A stretch of DNA of 64,000 nt from Niallia circulans. GTDB taxonomy: Bacteria > Bacillota > Bacilli > Bacillales > Cytobacillaceae. The notes below the pieces were generated by a model. The model had not been told where the DNA came from, did not search any database, and saw only the letters and a program-made list of their open reading frames with translations. Below, piece after piece: positions 1 through 8,332 of the stretch; within the stretch, counting starts at the first letter, position 1, and every line of letters starts with the position of its first letter. The stretch lies in contig NZ_RIBP01000001.1 of assembly GCF_007273535.1 (NCBI RefSeq), forward strand, positions 1,240,001-1,304,000. The letters run 5' to 3'. The translations under genes and the position numbers were made by a program.

Positions 1-300
1 TTCAATTAGTTTAGCTGGACCTTCAACGCCTGCATTATTTACGAAACCATCAATTCGACCAAATTTAGCTATTGTTTGATCAACATAATTTTTAACATTC
101 TCTTCATTTGAAACGTCAGTTTGTACAACTAAACTGTTATTTTGAGTTAATTGAAGCTCTGATTGTACTGCTTCAATTGCTTCTTTGTTTAAATCGACTA
201 GTACTACCTTTGCCCCGCCACTAACTACTTTTTTCACTACTTCTTTCCCGATACCGCCAGCTGCTCCAGTAACTATAATAACTTTATCTTTAAAATTCAT
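1..300 (-). CDS. SDR family oxidoreductase (partial, 3' end outside window)
   Basis: Only the N-terminal 100 residues lie in the window. They show the Rossmann dinucleotide motif TGAAGGIG near residues 11-18, an acidic residue ending beta-2 (VLVDLN), and the NNAG motif near residue 90. These define a short-chain dehydrogenase/reductase, a cytoplasmic NAD(P)H enzyme. The ATG at 298-300 follows an AAAGGGGA ribosome site. The catalytic Ser-Tyr-Lys lies outside the window, so the substrate is unknown. It is transcribed away from the RpiR gene's terminator side and I see no operon partner inside the window. Confidence 0.9.
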   Translation of the reverse strand, partial: MNFKDKVIIVTGAAGGIGKEVVKKVVSGGAKVVLVDLNKEAIEAVQSELQLTQNNSLVVQTDVSNEENVKNYVDQTIAKFGRIDGFVNNAGVEGPAKLIE

Positions 301-461
301 TTTCAAATCCCCTTTAAATGTATTTAATTAAGATATCTCAAATTAATAATAACATAGGTTATTTTAAATAACCAACAATTTAACTCAGATAATTTAATAT
401 GTTTTTAGTTTATGTTATTCTTTTCAAGTAAATCGTTAAAAAATAAAAAGGGGCAAAAATA

Positions 462-492
462 GAGGACCGAGCCAATTACAGGCCAAGTCCTC
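462..492 (-). terminator. Probable terminator of the RpiR gene
   Basis: GAGGAC at 462-467 pairs with GTCCTC at 487-492, with an inner GCC/GGC pairing. Read on the minus strand it is followed by a T-rich stretch, and it lies about 50 bases after the stop of the RpiR gene. Confidence 0.55.
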
Positions 493-543
493 AATCTTTG
501 TCTATCAACTTTTGCTAGAATGATGGTTATTTAATTATTTTAT

Positions 544-1434
544 CTATTCATCAACAAGATCTAGTCTTCCCTCTTTCATAACTTTATTCGAACTTTTTCT
601 GTGATCAAAATATTTAGAGATATGAATTTTATTTTCAAGGTTATGCTCGTAATTTAATGAAAAAACACAAGCATAAAGGACATTTAATAAAAAATTAATT
701 GATTCGTTTGTGGTAAAGCTGTCAATTTTGGAATACAATCTTTCTCTTGTTGTTATCCTTAAAATGCAATCAGCATATTTAGTTAAAGTATTTTCGCCAA
801 TACTTGTTATAGCAAGGATAGGAACCCGCTTTTCCTTTAAAAATGGTAATAGTTCAACGGTATTTTCACTTTCTCCACTATAGGAGATAACTATTGCACA
901 ATTATCCACTGAAGAGTTTGCTGCTTCAAAATGGGGATCAATAGTACAAAGACTAACGTATTTCCCAATCCGATTCATCTTCGCTTTAAAGTCATGACAA
1001 ATCATTAAATTATGATAGACAGAAAAAACTTTAATATGTGCTGCTTTTTCCAACATTTTAGTTGCTTTTTGCAAATCTTCATAATTTATAAGAGACAAAG
1101 TATCACTAATGGTTGTCTGATTCAGTAATGCCATTTTACTTGCAACAGTCATGATATTATCCTGTGCCTCAAAAGGATAATTAGCATCTACATTTGAATA
1201 ATGACTGTTTAAATACTCTATCTCTTCTAGAAAGACTTGTTTCAATTCAATCCAACCACTATACCCCAACTTCTTTGCGATCCTGATTAAGGTAGACGGA
1301 TGAGTGTACGTTTCCTTCGAAATTTCTTGTGTTGTTTTATCTTTTATCTGCTCCCTCTGTTCAAATATATAAGTAATTATTGCTCGTTCAGATGAAGAAA
1401 ACATATCCTCCCGCATTTTTTCTGTCAATAACAT
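544..1434 (-). CDS. MurR/RpiR family transcriptional regulator
   Basis: The protein is 296 aa, the normal family length. An N-terminal RpiR helix-turn-helix (about residues 1-75) is followed by a SIS sugar-phosphate-binding domain (about 107-235) containing ISYSGES. Such proteins bind a phosphorylated sugar and control nearby catabolic genes. It is divergent from the GH4 phospho-glycosidase, and the 235-bp space between them holds two palindromes of the GTAAAT/ATTTAC type, so I infer that it controls that gene and itself. The ATG is preceded by GGAG at about 10 bases. The effector is unknown, most likely the 6-phospho-sugar handled by the GH4 enzyme. Confidence 0.9.
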   Translation of the reverse strand: MLLTEKMREDMFSSSERAIITYIFEQREQIKDKTTQEISKETYTHPSTLIRIAKKLGYSGWIELKQVFLEEIEYLNSHYSNVDANYPFEAQDNIMTVASKMALLNQTTISDTLSLINYEDLQKATKMLEKAAHIKVFSVYHNLMICHDFKAKMNRIGKYVSLCTIDPHFEAANSSVDNCAIVISYSGESENTVELLPFLKEKRVPILAITSIGENTLTKYADCILRITTRERLYSKIDSFTTNESINFLLNVLYACVFSLNYEHNLENKIHISKYFDHRKSSNKVMKEGRLDLVDE

Positions 1435-1464
1435 ATTTAATCAACTCCATCATCTTTTCCACTT

Positions 1465-1479
1465 GTAAATCACATTTAC
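1465..1479. promoter_or_regulatory. Candidate RpiR operator 1
   Basis: GTAAATCACATTTAC is a perfect inverted repeat (GTAAAT-3-ATTTAC) 30 bp upstream of the RpiR start. It shares its arms with the palindrome at 1638-1651. Binding by the adjacent regulator is inferred. Confidence 0.55.
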
Positions 1480-1637
1480 ATTTAAACATATATTTTGTAA
1501 ACAAAAATGTAAATACCAAATGATTTATCTCTAAACCTATTGTTAATAAATCTACTTATTTTATACTACAAATAACAAGAAGGAAATGACCTACTGATTT
1601 CCTCTTTGATTTAAATTTACAAACTTTTTAACTATAT

Positions 1638-1651
1638 GTAAATATATTTAC
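1638..1651. promoter_or_regulatory. Candidate RpiR operator 2
   Basis: GTAAATATATTTAC is a perfect 14-bp palindrome ending 21 bp before the GH4 ATG, where it would overlap the promoter or leader. It has the same half-site as the repeat at 1465-1479; related half-sites (TGTAAATAC near 1507, ATTTACAAAC near 1614) lie between them. Confidence 0.55.
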
Positions 1652-1672
1652 CTATTTTGGAGGGAAAGATTG

Positions 1673-3055
1673 ATGGCTAAAGGCATAAAAATTGTAACTA
1701 TAGGTGGAGGCAGCAGCTATACTCCTGAACTAATGGAAGGTTTTATTAAAAGATATGACGAATTGCCAATTAGAGAAATGTGGCTCGTTGATGTGGAGGA
1801 AGGAAAAGAAAAACTTCAGATTGTTGGTGAGATGGCTCAAAGAATGTGGGATGCTTCTCCATATGATGTAAAAGTTCATTTAACATTAGACCGGCGTGAG
1901 GCACTAAAAGAGGCAGATTTTGTTACGACACAATTTAGAGTTGGTTTATTGAATGCACGGATTAAAGATGAAAGAATTCCTTTATCTCATGGAATGGTAG
2001 GACAAGAAACAAACGGAGCTGGCGGTATTCTAAAAGCCTTCCGAACAATTCCAATCATACTAAGCATTGTCGAAGATATGAAAGAATTATGCCCAAATGC
2101 GTGGTTAATTAACTTTGCTAATCCAAGTGGTATGGTGACAGATGCAATTATTCGCTACGGTAAATGGGAGAAGGTTATTGGTTTGTGCAACGTACCGGTT
2201 ATGGCTATGATGGCAGAACCAAAATTGATTGGAAAGACATTAGATGAGCTTGTCTACTCTTTCGCAGGCTTAAACCATTTTCACTGGCATAAAGTACAAG
2301 ATACTAATGGAAATGACGTGACATCACAAATTATTGACAAATTATACGAAAATGAAAATGGAACTCCAACAAATATATTCGACATCTCGTTTTTCAAAGA
2401 GCAACTAAAACAAATGAATTTAATTCCTTGCGGCTACCACCGTTACTATTATCGATATGATGAGATGTTAAATCATATGCTTGAAGAATATAATGACCCA
2501 GAGATTGGTACAAGAGCACAACAAGTTAAAAAGACAGAAGCAGAGCTATTTGATTTGTATAAGGATCCTAATTTAGACGAAAAGCCTGAACAATTAGCAA
2601 AACGTGGTGGAGCATACTATTCAGATGCTGCTTGTGAAACAATTGCATCGATTTATGCGAATAAAAATACGCACATGGTAGTTTCCACTAAAAATAACGG
2701 TGCTGTTCCTGATTTAGATCCAGATGATGTTGTGGAGGTTTCAGCATATATTGGTTCTGCAGGAGCAAGACCTATTGCTTTTGGCAAATTTCAACCTGCT
2801 GAAAAAGGCTGGCTGCAAGTAATGAAGAATATGGAACTATGTGTAGAAGAAGCAGCAGTTACTGGTGATTACGGCTTAGCATTACAAGCTTTTACCATTA
2901 ACCCCCTTATTCCTAGCGGAGAAACAGCTAAACGTGTATTAGATGAATTGTTAATCGCACACAAAAACTATCTCCCGCAATTTTCCGATAAAATTGCTGA
3001 GTTAGAAGCGGAAGGAATTGTCGTTAAAGACGAACTTTCTAGAAGTTTAATCTAA
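1673..3055 (+). CDS. Glycoside hydrolase family 4, probable 6-phospho-beta-glucosidase
   Basis: The protein is 460 aa, close to LicH/CelF enzymes. GH4 enzymes hydrolyse 6-phospho-glycosides in the cytoplasm by an NAD- and Mn-dependent redox elimination mechanism. Visible are the N-terminal Rossmann motif IGGGSSYTPEL, NPSGMVTDA around residue 150, the metal-ligand CNVP cysteine and GLNHFHW histidine (about 170-205), and NNGAVPDLD. The ATG at 1673 is preferred over the TTG at 1670 because GGAGGG at 1659-1664 lies 8 bases before it. The substrate is probably a PTS-imported beta-glucoside, but no matching PTS permease is adjacent. Regulation by the divergent RpiR protein is inferred. Confidence 0.9.
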   Translation: MAKGIKIVTIGGGSSYTPELMEGFIKRYDELPIREMWLVDVEEGKEKLQIVGEMAQRMWDASPYDVKVHLTLDRREALKEADFVTTQFRVGLLNARIKDERIPLSHGMVGQETNGAGGILKAFRTIPIILSIVEDMKELCPNAWLINFANPSGMVTDAIIRYGKWEKVIGLCNVPVMAMMAEPKLIGKTLDELVYSFAGLNHFHWHKVQDTNGNDVTSQIIDKLYENENGTPTNIFDISFFKEQLKQMNLIPCGYHRYYYRYDEMLNHMLEEYNDPEIGTRAQQVKKTEAELFDLYKDPNLDEKPEQLAKRGGAYYSDAACETIASIYANKNTHMVVSTKNNGAVPDLDPDDVVEVSAYIGSAGARPIAFGKFQPAEKGWLQVMKNMELCVEEAAVTGDYGLALQAFTINPLIPSGETAKRVLDELLIAHKNYLPQFSDKIAELEAEGIVVKDELSRSLI

Positions 3056-3063
3056 TAATCCAT

Positions 3064-3098
3064 CCTAGAAAACATAGACTTAATCTATGTTTTCTAGG
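3064..3098. other. Strong intergenic hairpin
   Basis: A perfect 15-bp inverted repeat (3064-3078 with 3084-3098, 5-base loop) lies between the GH4 stop and the HPr-like gene. No T-tract follows on either strand, so it may be an mRNA processing or stability hairpin that lowers expression of the downstream gene rather than a classical terminator. Confidence 0.6.
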
Positions 3099-3136
3099 CA
3101 AATTAAAAGCTGATCTATACATAAAGGAAGATTTAC

Positions 3137-3397
3137 ATGATAAAAAAAACATTTAAGTTACATGCTAATACTGGTTTTGCTCGTCAAGCAAGTTATTTAT
3201 CAAATGCCTCCTCTATGTTCAACGCTAAGCTATTAATTACATATCAAGGAAATTCTGTTTATATAAGAAAGTCTCCTGATTCTATCATGGATATTTTGTC
3301 TTTATATATTCTACCTGGTGCATATTTTAGTATTTGCGCAGATGGAATTGATGAAAAGATTGCTCTTGAGACAATAGAAGATATACTTTTTGATTAA
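3137..3397 (+). CDS. HPr-like protein lacking the phospho-histidine (Crh-like paralogue)
   Basis: The 86-aa product aligns along its length with the PTS phosphocarrier HPr: start KKTFKL, central DSIMDILSLYI and C-terminal ADGIDEKIALETIEDIL. HPr carries GIHARPA at its active site; here the segment reads TGFARQAS, so the histidine phosphorylated by EI is absent. The serine of the SIM motif, the HPr-kinase target (Ser46), is kept. This combination resembles Crh, a regulatory HPr homologue, although the sequence is quite diverged. A good SD (AAAGGAAG) lies 6 bases before the ATG. Being downstream of the GH4 gene suggests a role in regulation of that sugar unit, but this is inference. Confidence 0.7.
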   Translation: MIKKTFKLHANTGFARQASYLSNASSMFNAKLLITYQGNSVYIRKSPDSIMDILSLYILPGAYFSICADGIDEKIALETIEDILFD

Positions 3398-3584
3398 CTT
3401 AGCAAAGACCGGTGAAGTAACATATAATTCTCCTGTCCTTTTCCTTTCCCCTAGAAAAGAAAGTCCATGAAATTTCTAGCGCTACTTAGACAATTAAACG
3501 GCGGCAATTTATACAGTTAAAGAATAGCATCCAACAATGTATTTGCTTTATAAGTTAGATAGCGCTACTTATATTCATGTCCTG

Positions 3585-3998
3585 CTACAACTTATTAATT
3601 ACAATGGAAACTTTATAATTTACATGCTTATTTAAATCTGTTAAAAACTGATCTAGTACTTCATTGGAGGGAAATCTGCTTTCTAAAAGATAACAACCAT
3701 CTCCGCTGATTTTGTAATTCGTTAATACATAGTTTTTTTGTTCTGCTATAAAAGAAAGATAAGGCTGATGCGATGTACTTTTTGTAAAAATTGTAATCCA
3801 GGCATGCACCCAGCAGCCTAATTCCTTTTGATTCACTTGGATGGTATATTTTTCGATAACTCCATTATCCTCTAATTTAGCGACTCTGGCTGCTGCTGCT
3901 TGACCAGTTAAATGGACTCGCTCGCCTAATTCTTTCATTGTAATTCGGCTGTTATTTGATAATTCTTCTAGGATAAGCTTATCTGTTTGATCTAACAT
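3585..3998 (-). CDS. Lrp/AsnC family transcriptional regulator
   Basis: The protein is 137 aa. An N-terminal winged HTH (about 1-60; LDQTDKLILEELSNNSRITMKEL) is followed by a short RAM ligand-binding/oligomerisation domain (about 65-137). Family members sense amino acids or related small molecules. It is divergent from the metallo-hydrolase at 4114 across 115 bp, which suggests control of that gene and possibly the MFS gene beyond. The motif in the second helix reads GQAAAARVAKLED, a slightly unusual recognition helix. The effector is unknown. Confidence 0.88.
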   Translation of the reverse strand: MLDQTDKLILEELSNNSRITMKELGERVHLTGQAAAARVAKLEDNGVIEKYTIQVNQKELGCWVHAWITIFTKSTSHQPYLSFIAEQKNYVLTNYKISGDGCYLLESRFPSNEVLDQFLTDLNKHVNYKVSIVINKL

Positions 3999-4113
3999 TT
4001 ATAAAATCCTTTCATAAATCAAGTTAAACGACTAAAAGACCTGATTTTATCTGTGTATTTAGGTTTATCAAAAATATAAACTATATGTAGCTTAAAGAAA
4101 AGGAGTTATTATC

Positions 4114-4878
4114 ATGAAAATTACACAAATCCGAAATGCAACTATTATAGTGGAATATGCAGGGAAAAAAATCTTAATTGACCCAATGCTAGCAAAGAAA
4201 AATACCTATCCAGCATTTCCAAATACAATTAGACAGGACCAAGGAAATCCTTCTGTAGATTTACCGATGTCTGTTAACGATATTATCAGTGGAGTAGATG
4301 CCATTATCCTAACACATCTTCATTTAGACCATTTTGATGATGCTGCTAAGGAACTTTTGCCAAAGGAGATAAAAATGTTTGTACAGAACCAAAATGATGC
4401 TGAACAAGTGAAAAGCTTTGGTTTTCAAGAGGTAGAAGTGTTAACAAAAGATACAGTATTTGAAGGTATTCAATTGATAAAAACAACGGGGGAACACGGC
4501 AGAGGAGAAAAGCTTTTAGAATTGATGGGTGAGGTTTGTGGTGTTGTATTGAAGCAGCCTACTGAAAAAACTCTATATATAGCAGGTGACACTGTCTGGT
4601 ATAATGGTATTCAACAAGAACTCGATACACATAAACCTGATATTATCGTTGTTAACGGTGGAGATAATCAGATAATAGGGTTTGGTTCTCTTATCATGGG
4701 TAAAGATGATATTTACGAAATGTATAAAGCAGCCCCACAATCTAAAATTATTTCTGTTCATATGGAAGCAGTTAACCATTGGGGGTTAGCAAGAGCAGAG
4801 TTAAAAACCTTTATTAATGACAAAGGAATATCCGATCATATTTTAGTTCCAGATGATGGCGAATCCTACATTTTTTAA
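4114..4878 (+). CDS. MBL fold metallo-hydrolase (UlaG-like)
   Basis: The protein is 254 aa. The metallo-beta-lactamase signature THLHLDHFD (about residues 67-75) supplies metal ligands, with further ligands at GEHG, AGDT (near 160) and the HMEAVNHW histidines. The layout resembles L-ascorbate-6-phosphate lactonase-type and YtkL-type cytoplasmic hydrolases. The gene follows an AAGGAG ribosome site and is divergent from an Lrp/AsnC regulator. The substrate is not predictable. A hairpin at 4890-4930 ends the transcript before the MFS gene. Confidence 0.85.
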   Translation: MKITQIRNATIIVEYAGKKILIDPMLAKKNTYPAFPNTIRQDQGNPSVDLPMSVNDIISGVDAIILTHLHLDHFDDAAKELLPKEIKMFVQNQNDAEQVKSFGFQEVEVLTKDTVFEGIQLIKTTGEHGRGEKLLELMGEVCGVVLKQPTEKTLYIAGDTVWYNGIQQELDTHKPDIIVVNGGDNQIIGFGSLIMGKDDIYEMYKAAPQSKIISVHMEAVNHWGLARAELKTFINDKGISDHILVPDDGESYIF

Positions 4879-4889
4879 GTTTTAAATAT

Positions 4890-4930
4890 AAGAAGCTCAA
4901 GATTATTTTGTAAATAATTATGAGCTTCTT
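4890..4930 (+). terminator. Terminator after the MBL hydrolase gene
   Basis: AAGAAGCTCA (4890-4899) pairs with TGAGCTTCTT (4921-4930), with further AT pairing in the loop. It is followed by CTTCATT, a weak T-rich tail. Confidence 0.6.
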
Positions 4931-5032
4931 CTTCATTACTGCTTTTAAAACAGCATAATCATTAGCTTAAGTATTTTTAATTTAAGATTGTTAGCTGACT
5001 AAAAATAAATCATAAAATATGAGGTACTGTTT

Positions 5033-6367
5033 ATGAATGTTAATACAAAGGATACTATTCAAGCAAAACAGCAATCTGCTTGGTTGCAAGAATATATAGA
5101 TTCACCTGATAAACAAAAACAGCTCTATGCAAAAACATTAAAAGTCGTAGTTTTTTCACAAATGCTTGGGGGAGCCGGACTGGCAGCCGGGGTAACGGTT
5201 GGCGCGTTAATCGCCCAGGATATGCTTGGAACAGACAGTGTATCAGGAATCCCCACTGCGCTACTCACTTTAGGATCTGCAGGTGCTGCCTTACTCATAG
5301 GTCGGTCTTCTCAGCGTTTTGGCCGGAGAGCAGGATTGGCAGGCGGGTTTCTTGCAGGCGGCCTTGGAGCAATCGGAATAATTCTCGCTACCCTGTTCAG
5401 CAGCCTAACCCTTTTCTTTATTTCCCTTCTTATTTACGGGGCAGGTACTGCTTCCAATTTGCAAGCCCGCTATGCAGGAACCGATTTGGCTACATCGAAG
5501 CAGCGTGCGACTGCAGCAAGCATGGCCTTGGTGTCAACAACCTTTGGAGCTGTAGCAGGTCCTAATTTGGTTAATGTTATGGGGGAATTTGCTAATTCGA
5601 TTGGCGTACCAACACTGGCTGGTCCCTTTATATTATCAGGAACGGCATTTATCTTAGCTGGATTAGTTCTCTTAATCTTTCTTCGTCCAGATCCGTTAAT
5701 TGTTGCGACAGCTTTAGCAAATGCTCAAAGGAAAGCTGATACAACTGGTTTAAAATCATATCAAGATAGTTCTAAATTGAACAAACGAGGAACAATCGTG
5801 GGGGCTACCATTATGGTGCTGACCCAACTAGTGATGGTAGCCATTATGACCATGACACCAATACACATGCAGCACCATGGTCATGGACTAAGCGAGGTAG
5901 GATTGGTTATAGGATTCCATATTGGTGCTATGTACTTCCCTTCTATTGTGACAGGCATCCTAGTTGATAAAATCGGGCGCATTGCGATGGCCTCAGTCTC
6001 TGGTGCTACCCTTCTCGCTTCTGGTATTGTAGCAGCTTTTGCTCCGCCAAGCTCAATGACAATGCTTATCTTGGCATTAGTACTGCTTGGACTTGGCTGG
6101 AACTTTGGTTTAATAAGTGGTACAGCTCTCATAATCGATTCAACTCATCCTTCTATTCGTGCAAAGACACAAGGTTCTGTTGATGTCTTAGTAGCATTAT
6201 CCGGGGCTTCCGGCGGAGCGTTATCAGGAATGGTTGTCGCTCATTCCAGTTATGCAACACTGTCCATTATTGGGGCCATTTTATCACTGGTACTTATACC
6301 AGTAGTTGTTTGGTCGCATAAAAGCAAAAGTGATATAAATACTGCTTCTAGTTCCACAAGTATTTAA
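5033..6367 (+). CDS. MFS transporter (drug/metabolite efflux type)
   Basis: The protein is 444 aa with about twelve hydrophobic segments. The loop motif GRSSQRFGRRAG after the second helix (about 83-94) and GILVDKIGRIA in the second half (about 306) are the repeated MFS signature, and GPNLVN with nearby helix 5 residues is typical of antiporters. An SD (GAGGT) lies 7 bases before the ATG. It follows the MBL hydrolase but a hairpin separates them, so co-transcription is uncertain. The substrate is unknown. Its interior is more GC-rich than the surroundings, though this may only reflect Ala/Gly-rich helices. Confidence 0.88.
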   Translation: MNVNTKDTIQAKQQSAWLQEYIDSPDKQKQLYAKTLKVVVFSQMLGGAGLAAGVTVGALIAQDMLGTDSVSGIPTALLTLGSAGAALLIGRSSQRFGRRAGLAGGFLAGGLGAIGIILATLFSSLTLFFISLLIYGAGTASNLQARYAGTDLATSKQRATAASMALVSTTFGAVAGPNLVNVMGEFANSIGVPTLAGPFILSGTAFILAGLVLLIFLRPDPLIVATALANAQRKADTTGLKSYQDSSKLNKRGTIVGATIMVLTQLVMVAIMTMTPIHMQHHGHGLSEVGLVIGFHIGAMYFPSIVTGILVDKIGRIAMASVSGATLLASGIVAAFAPPSSMTMLILALVLLGLGWNFGLISGTALIIDSTHPSIRAKTQGSVDVLVALSGASGGALSGMVVAHSSYATLSIIGAILSLVLIPVVVWSHKSKSDINTASSSTSI

Positions 6368-6385
6368 AAAAACCAACAAAGGTAA

Positions 6386-6427
6386 TGCAAAAAGGGTCTG
6401 TTTAACATGATGCAGACCCCTTTTTGC
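6386..6427 (+). terminator. Terminator after the MFS gene
   Basis: A stem formed by 6386-6400 (TGCAAAAAGGGTCTG) and 6413-6427 with one bulge, its descending arm containing the T-run. It lies 20 bases after the MFS stop codon. Confidence 0.7.
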
Positions 6428-6596
6428 ATGAGCCACGCTAACTATATAGATTCATCCTTCGTGATTTTCAGCATGATGGCAGCATCTATAAAATTATTTG
6501 TTCTGACACTATTAAAATCTTTATATTCATACGAAATTCTTCCAAATATAGATAGCTAGACCAAAACCAAAGGTACAAAGCTATTAGCCGATACAT

Positions 6597-7139
6597 TTAA
6601 TGACCAAATAGCCTCATAAACTCATGATTTGGTATATCTTGCGACAACTCAATAAAATATTCTAATTGCCATGATTGTGTTTTTATAGCTTGTTTGCTGA
6701 CAGGTTTATCCCAGCTAGGGTAAACTCTTATTGCCATTTTTCCGTTTGTTGTGGCAGTTTTGAGGATTTTTTGCTTAAGAAGGGCGTCCTTTGGAAATAT
6801 AAATTGTCCAAATCTATTAGTTGTAAATGTATTAATAATTAATAAATCGGGAGCCTGCTCATAGGAATAGGCTTGGTTTTTATTTGCCTCATCTTTTTCC
6901 CAAAAGGCAACAAACTGGCCTATCTTTGTTGGTGTTGTCTTTGCGACTCTAAATCTAACTGATTTTGTATTAAGCTGAAATGTACCTGCACCGTACTCTG
7001 AATTTTGAGCTTCTTCACAAATATCTTCTATCATTAAGTGATTTGGTGCATAAAAGTTTTCGTTAACAAAGGTTAGTGCCCGATAAAATTCATTCACTGC
7101 TTTGTGCTCCTTATTTTCACTTATAATTTTCTCTTCCAA
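6597..7139 (-). CDS. MepB family protein
   Basis: The 180-aa product matches the MepB family seen next to multidrug regulators in staphylococci and elsewhere: an N-terminal helical part, a central SVRFRVAKTTPTKIGQFVAFWEK segment, and the conserved FGQFIFPKDALLKQKI and RVYPSW motifs. The biochemical role is unknown. The only upstream start is a TTG at 7137-7139 without a clear SD, so the true start may differ. It is a single gene, oriented against the MFS gene, with no partner. Confidence 0.75.
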   Translation of the reverse strand: MEEKIISENKEHKAVNEFYRALTFVNENFYAPNHLMIEDICEEAQNSEYGAGTFQLNTKSVRFRVAKTTPTKIGQFVAFWEKDEANKNQAYSYEQAPDLLIINTFTTNRFGQFIFPKDALLKQKILKTATTNGKMAIRVYPSWDKPVSKQAIKTQSWQLEYFIELSQDIPNHEFMRLFGH

Positions 7140-7304
7140 TTAACTTAATAACTAAACCAATTAAACAAGCCGTCTACCATTTACCTCTAATTTTTAGGTA
7201 AATCACATTTCTCTCAATATCCGAAAAAGATGAAATAATATTATTTCAACTATACCATAAAATAATAAAAACAGAAACGTTTGTTCTTGTTTAGCCAAAT
7301 TACA

Positions 7305-7342
7305 GGATAAGCCCTCTTCCGTATAAAGAAGAGGGCTTATCC
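7305..7342 (-). terminator. Hairpin terminating the PTS/transketolase operon
   Basis: Perfect 14-bp stem: 7305-7318 pairs with 7329-7342 around a 10-base loop, 22 bases after the last gene of the leftward operon. The T-tract is weak, but the stem is very stable and well placed. Confidence 0.65.
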
Positions 7343-7363
7343 ATATTCAACTTACAGCCACTA

Positions 7364-8332
7364 TTAATCTTTCTTTAACTCAACAACTTCTTCAACAGCA
7401 CTAGCAATATCCTTTGCTGTTAACTGATAAAAGGCTTTTAAATATTCAAGCTTACCAACCTGGCCGAATTGCTCTTTGACGCCAATTCGTTTCATTGGTG
7501 TTGGGCAGTGCTCGCTTAAGACCTCTGCCACAGCACTTCCTAGCCCGCCGATTACATTATGATTTTCTGCAGTAACAATTGCTTTTGTTTTTTGAGCGTA
7601 CTTAACAATTAAGTCTTTATCAATTGGTTTAATTGTGAACATATCAATAACTGCTGCTTTGATTCCCTCTTGCTGAAGGATGTCTGCTGCCTTTAATGAT
7701 TCAGCCACCATAATACCGCTCGCAATAATCGTTACATCCTCCCCTTCACGAAGAAGCTTCCCTTTTCCCGCTTCGAAGACTTCATTTTCTGGGTAAAGCT
7801 TTACCGCGTTTTTGCGGATGGTGCGGATATAATGGATACCATGCTCTTTTTCCACCTTTTGAAGCAGGTAGCGCAGCATAGTAGAATCACTTACTTCATA
7901 AACATGACAATTTGGAATGAGCCTGACTAGACCGATATCTTCAAAAGCCATATGTGTACCACCATTATGCTCTGCCGTTACTCCTGAATCAGATCCTAAT
8001 ATTTTTATATTCGTTTTAGCATAAGCACCTGAAATGAACAGTTGATCGAAGGCACGACGAGTAGCAAATTGACCAAATGTATGCACAAAGGGAATTCTGC
8101 CTGTTAACGATAAGCCGGCGGCAACTCCCATCATATTCGCTTCCATAATTCCAGTATTGATTATTTGATTTGGTATTTCCTTGATAATTTTATTCGTTGA
8201 AATGGCGCTCATTAAATCTGCTTCTAAGCCAATTACCTGTGGATTCGCCTTAGCCATTTCCATTAGAGTATTAGCATACACCTGGCGCATTTCTACGCTT
8301 TCTAATTCATAGTTTTTAGATGCTGTGATCAT
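7364..8332 (-). CDS. Transketolase, C-terminal subunit
   Basis: The protein is 322 aa and carries the pyrimidine-binding and C-terminal domains of a split transketolase: GLEADLM, GIMEANMMGVAAGLS (containing the TPP-activating glutamate), HTFGQFATRRAFDQ, and the C-terminal domain from about residue 190. It should pair with the upstream N-terminal subunit to transfer two-carbon units between sugar phosphates with thiamine pyrophosphate. The start ATG overlaps the TGA of the upstream gene (TGATG), indicating translational coupling. Placement behind an ascorbate-type PTS suggests it processes the imported sugar acid or pentose phosphate rather than serving the housekeeping pentose pathway. Confidence 0.9.
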   Translation of the reverse strand: MITASKNYELESVEMRQVYANTLMEMAKANPQVIGLEADLMSAISTNKIIKEIPNQIINTGIMEANMMGVAAGLSLTGRIPFVHTFGQFATRRAFDQLFISGAYAKTNIKILGSDSGVTAEHNGGTHMAFEDIGLVRLIPNCHVYEVSDSTMLRYLLQKVEKEHGIHYIRTIRKNAVKLYPENEVFEAGKGKLLREGEDVTIIASGIMVAESLKAADILQQEGIKAAVIDMFTIKPIDKDLIVKYAQKTKAIVTAENHNVIGGLGSAVAEVLSEHCPTPMKRIGVKEQFGQVGKLEYLKAFYQLTAKDIASAVEEVVELKKD

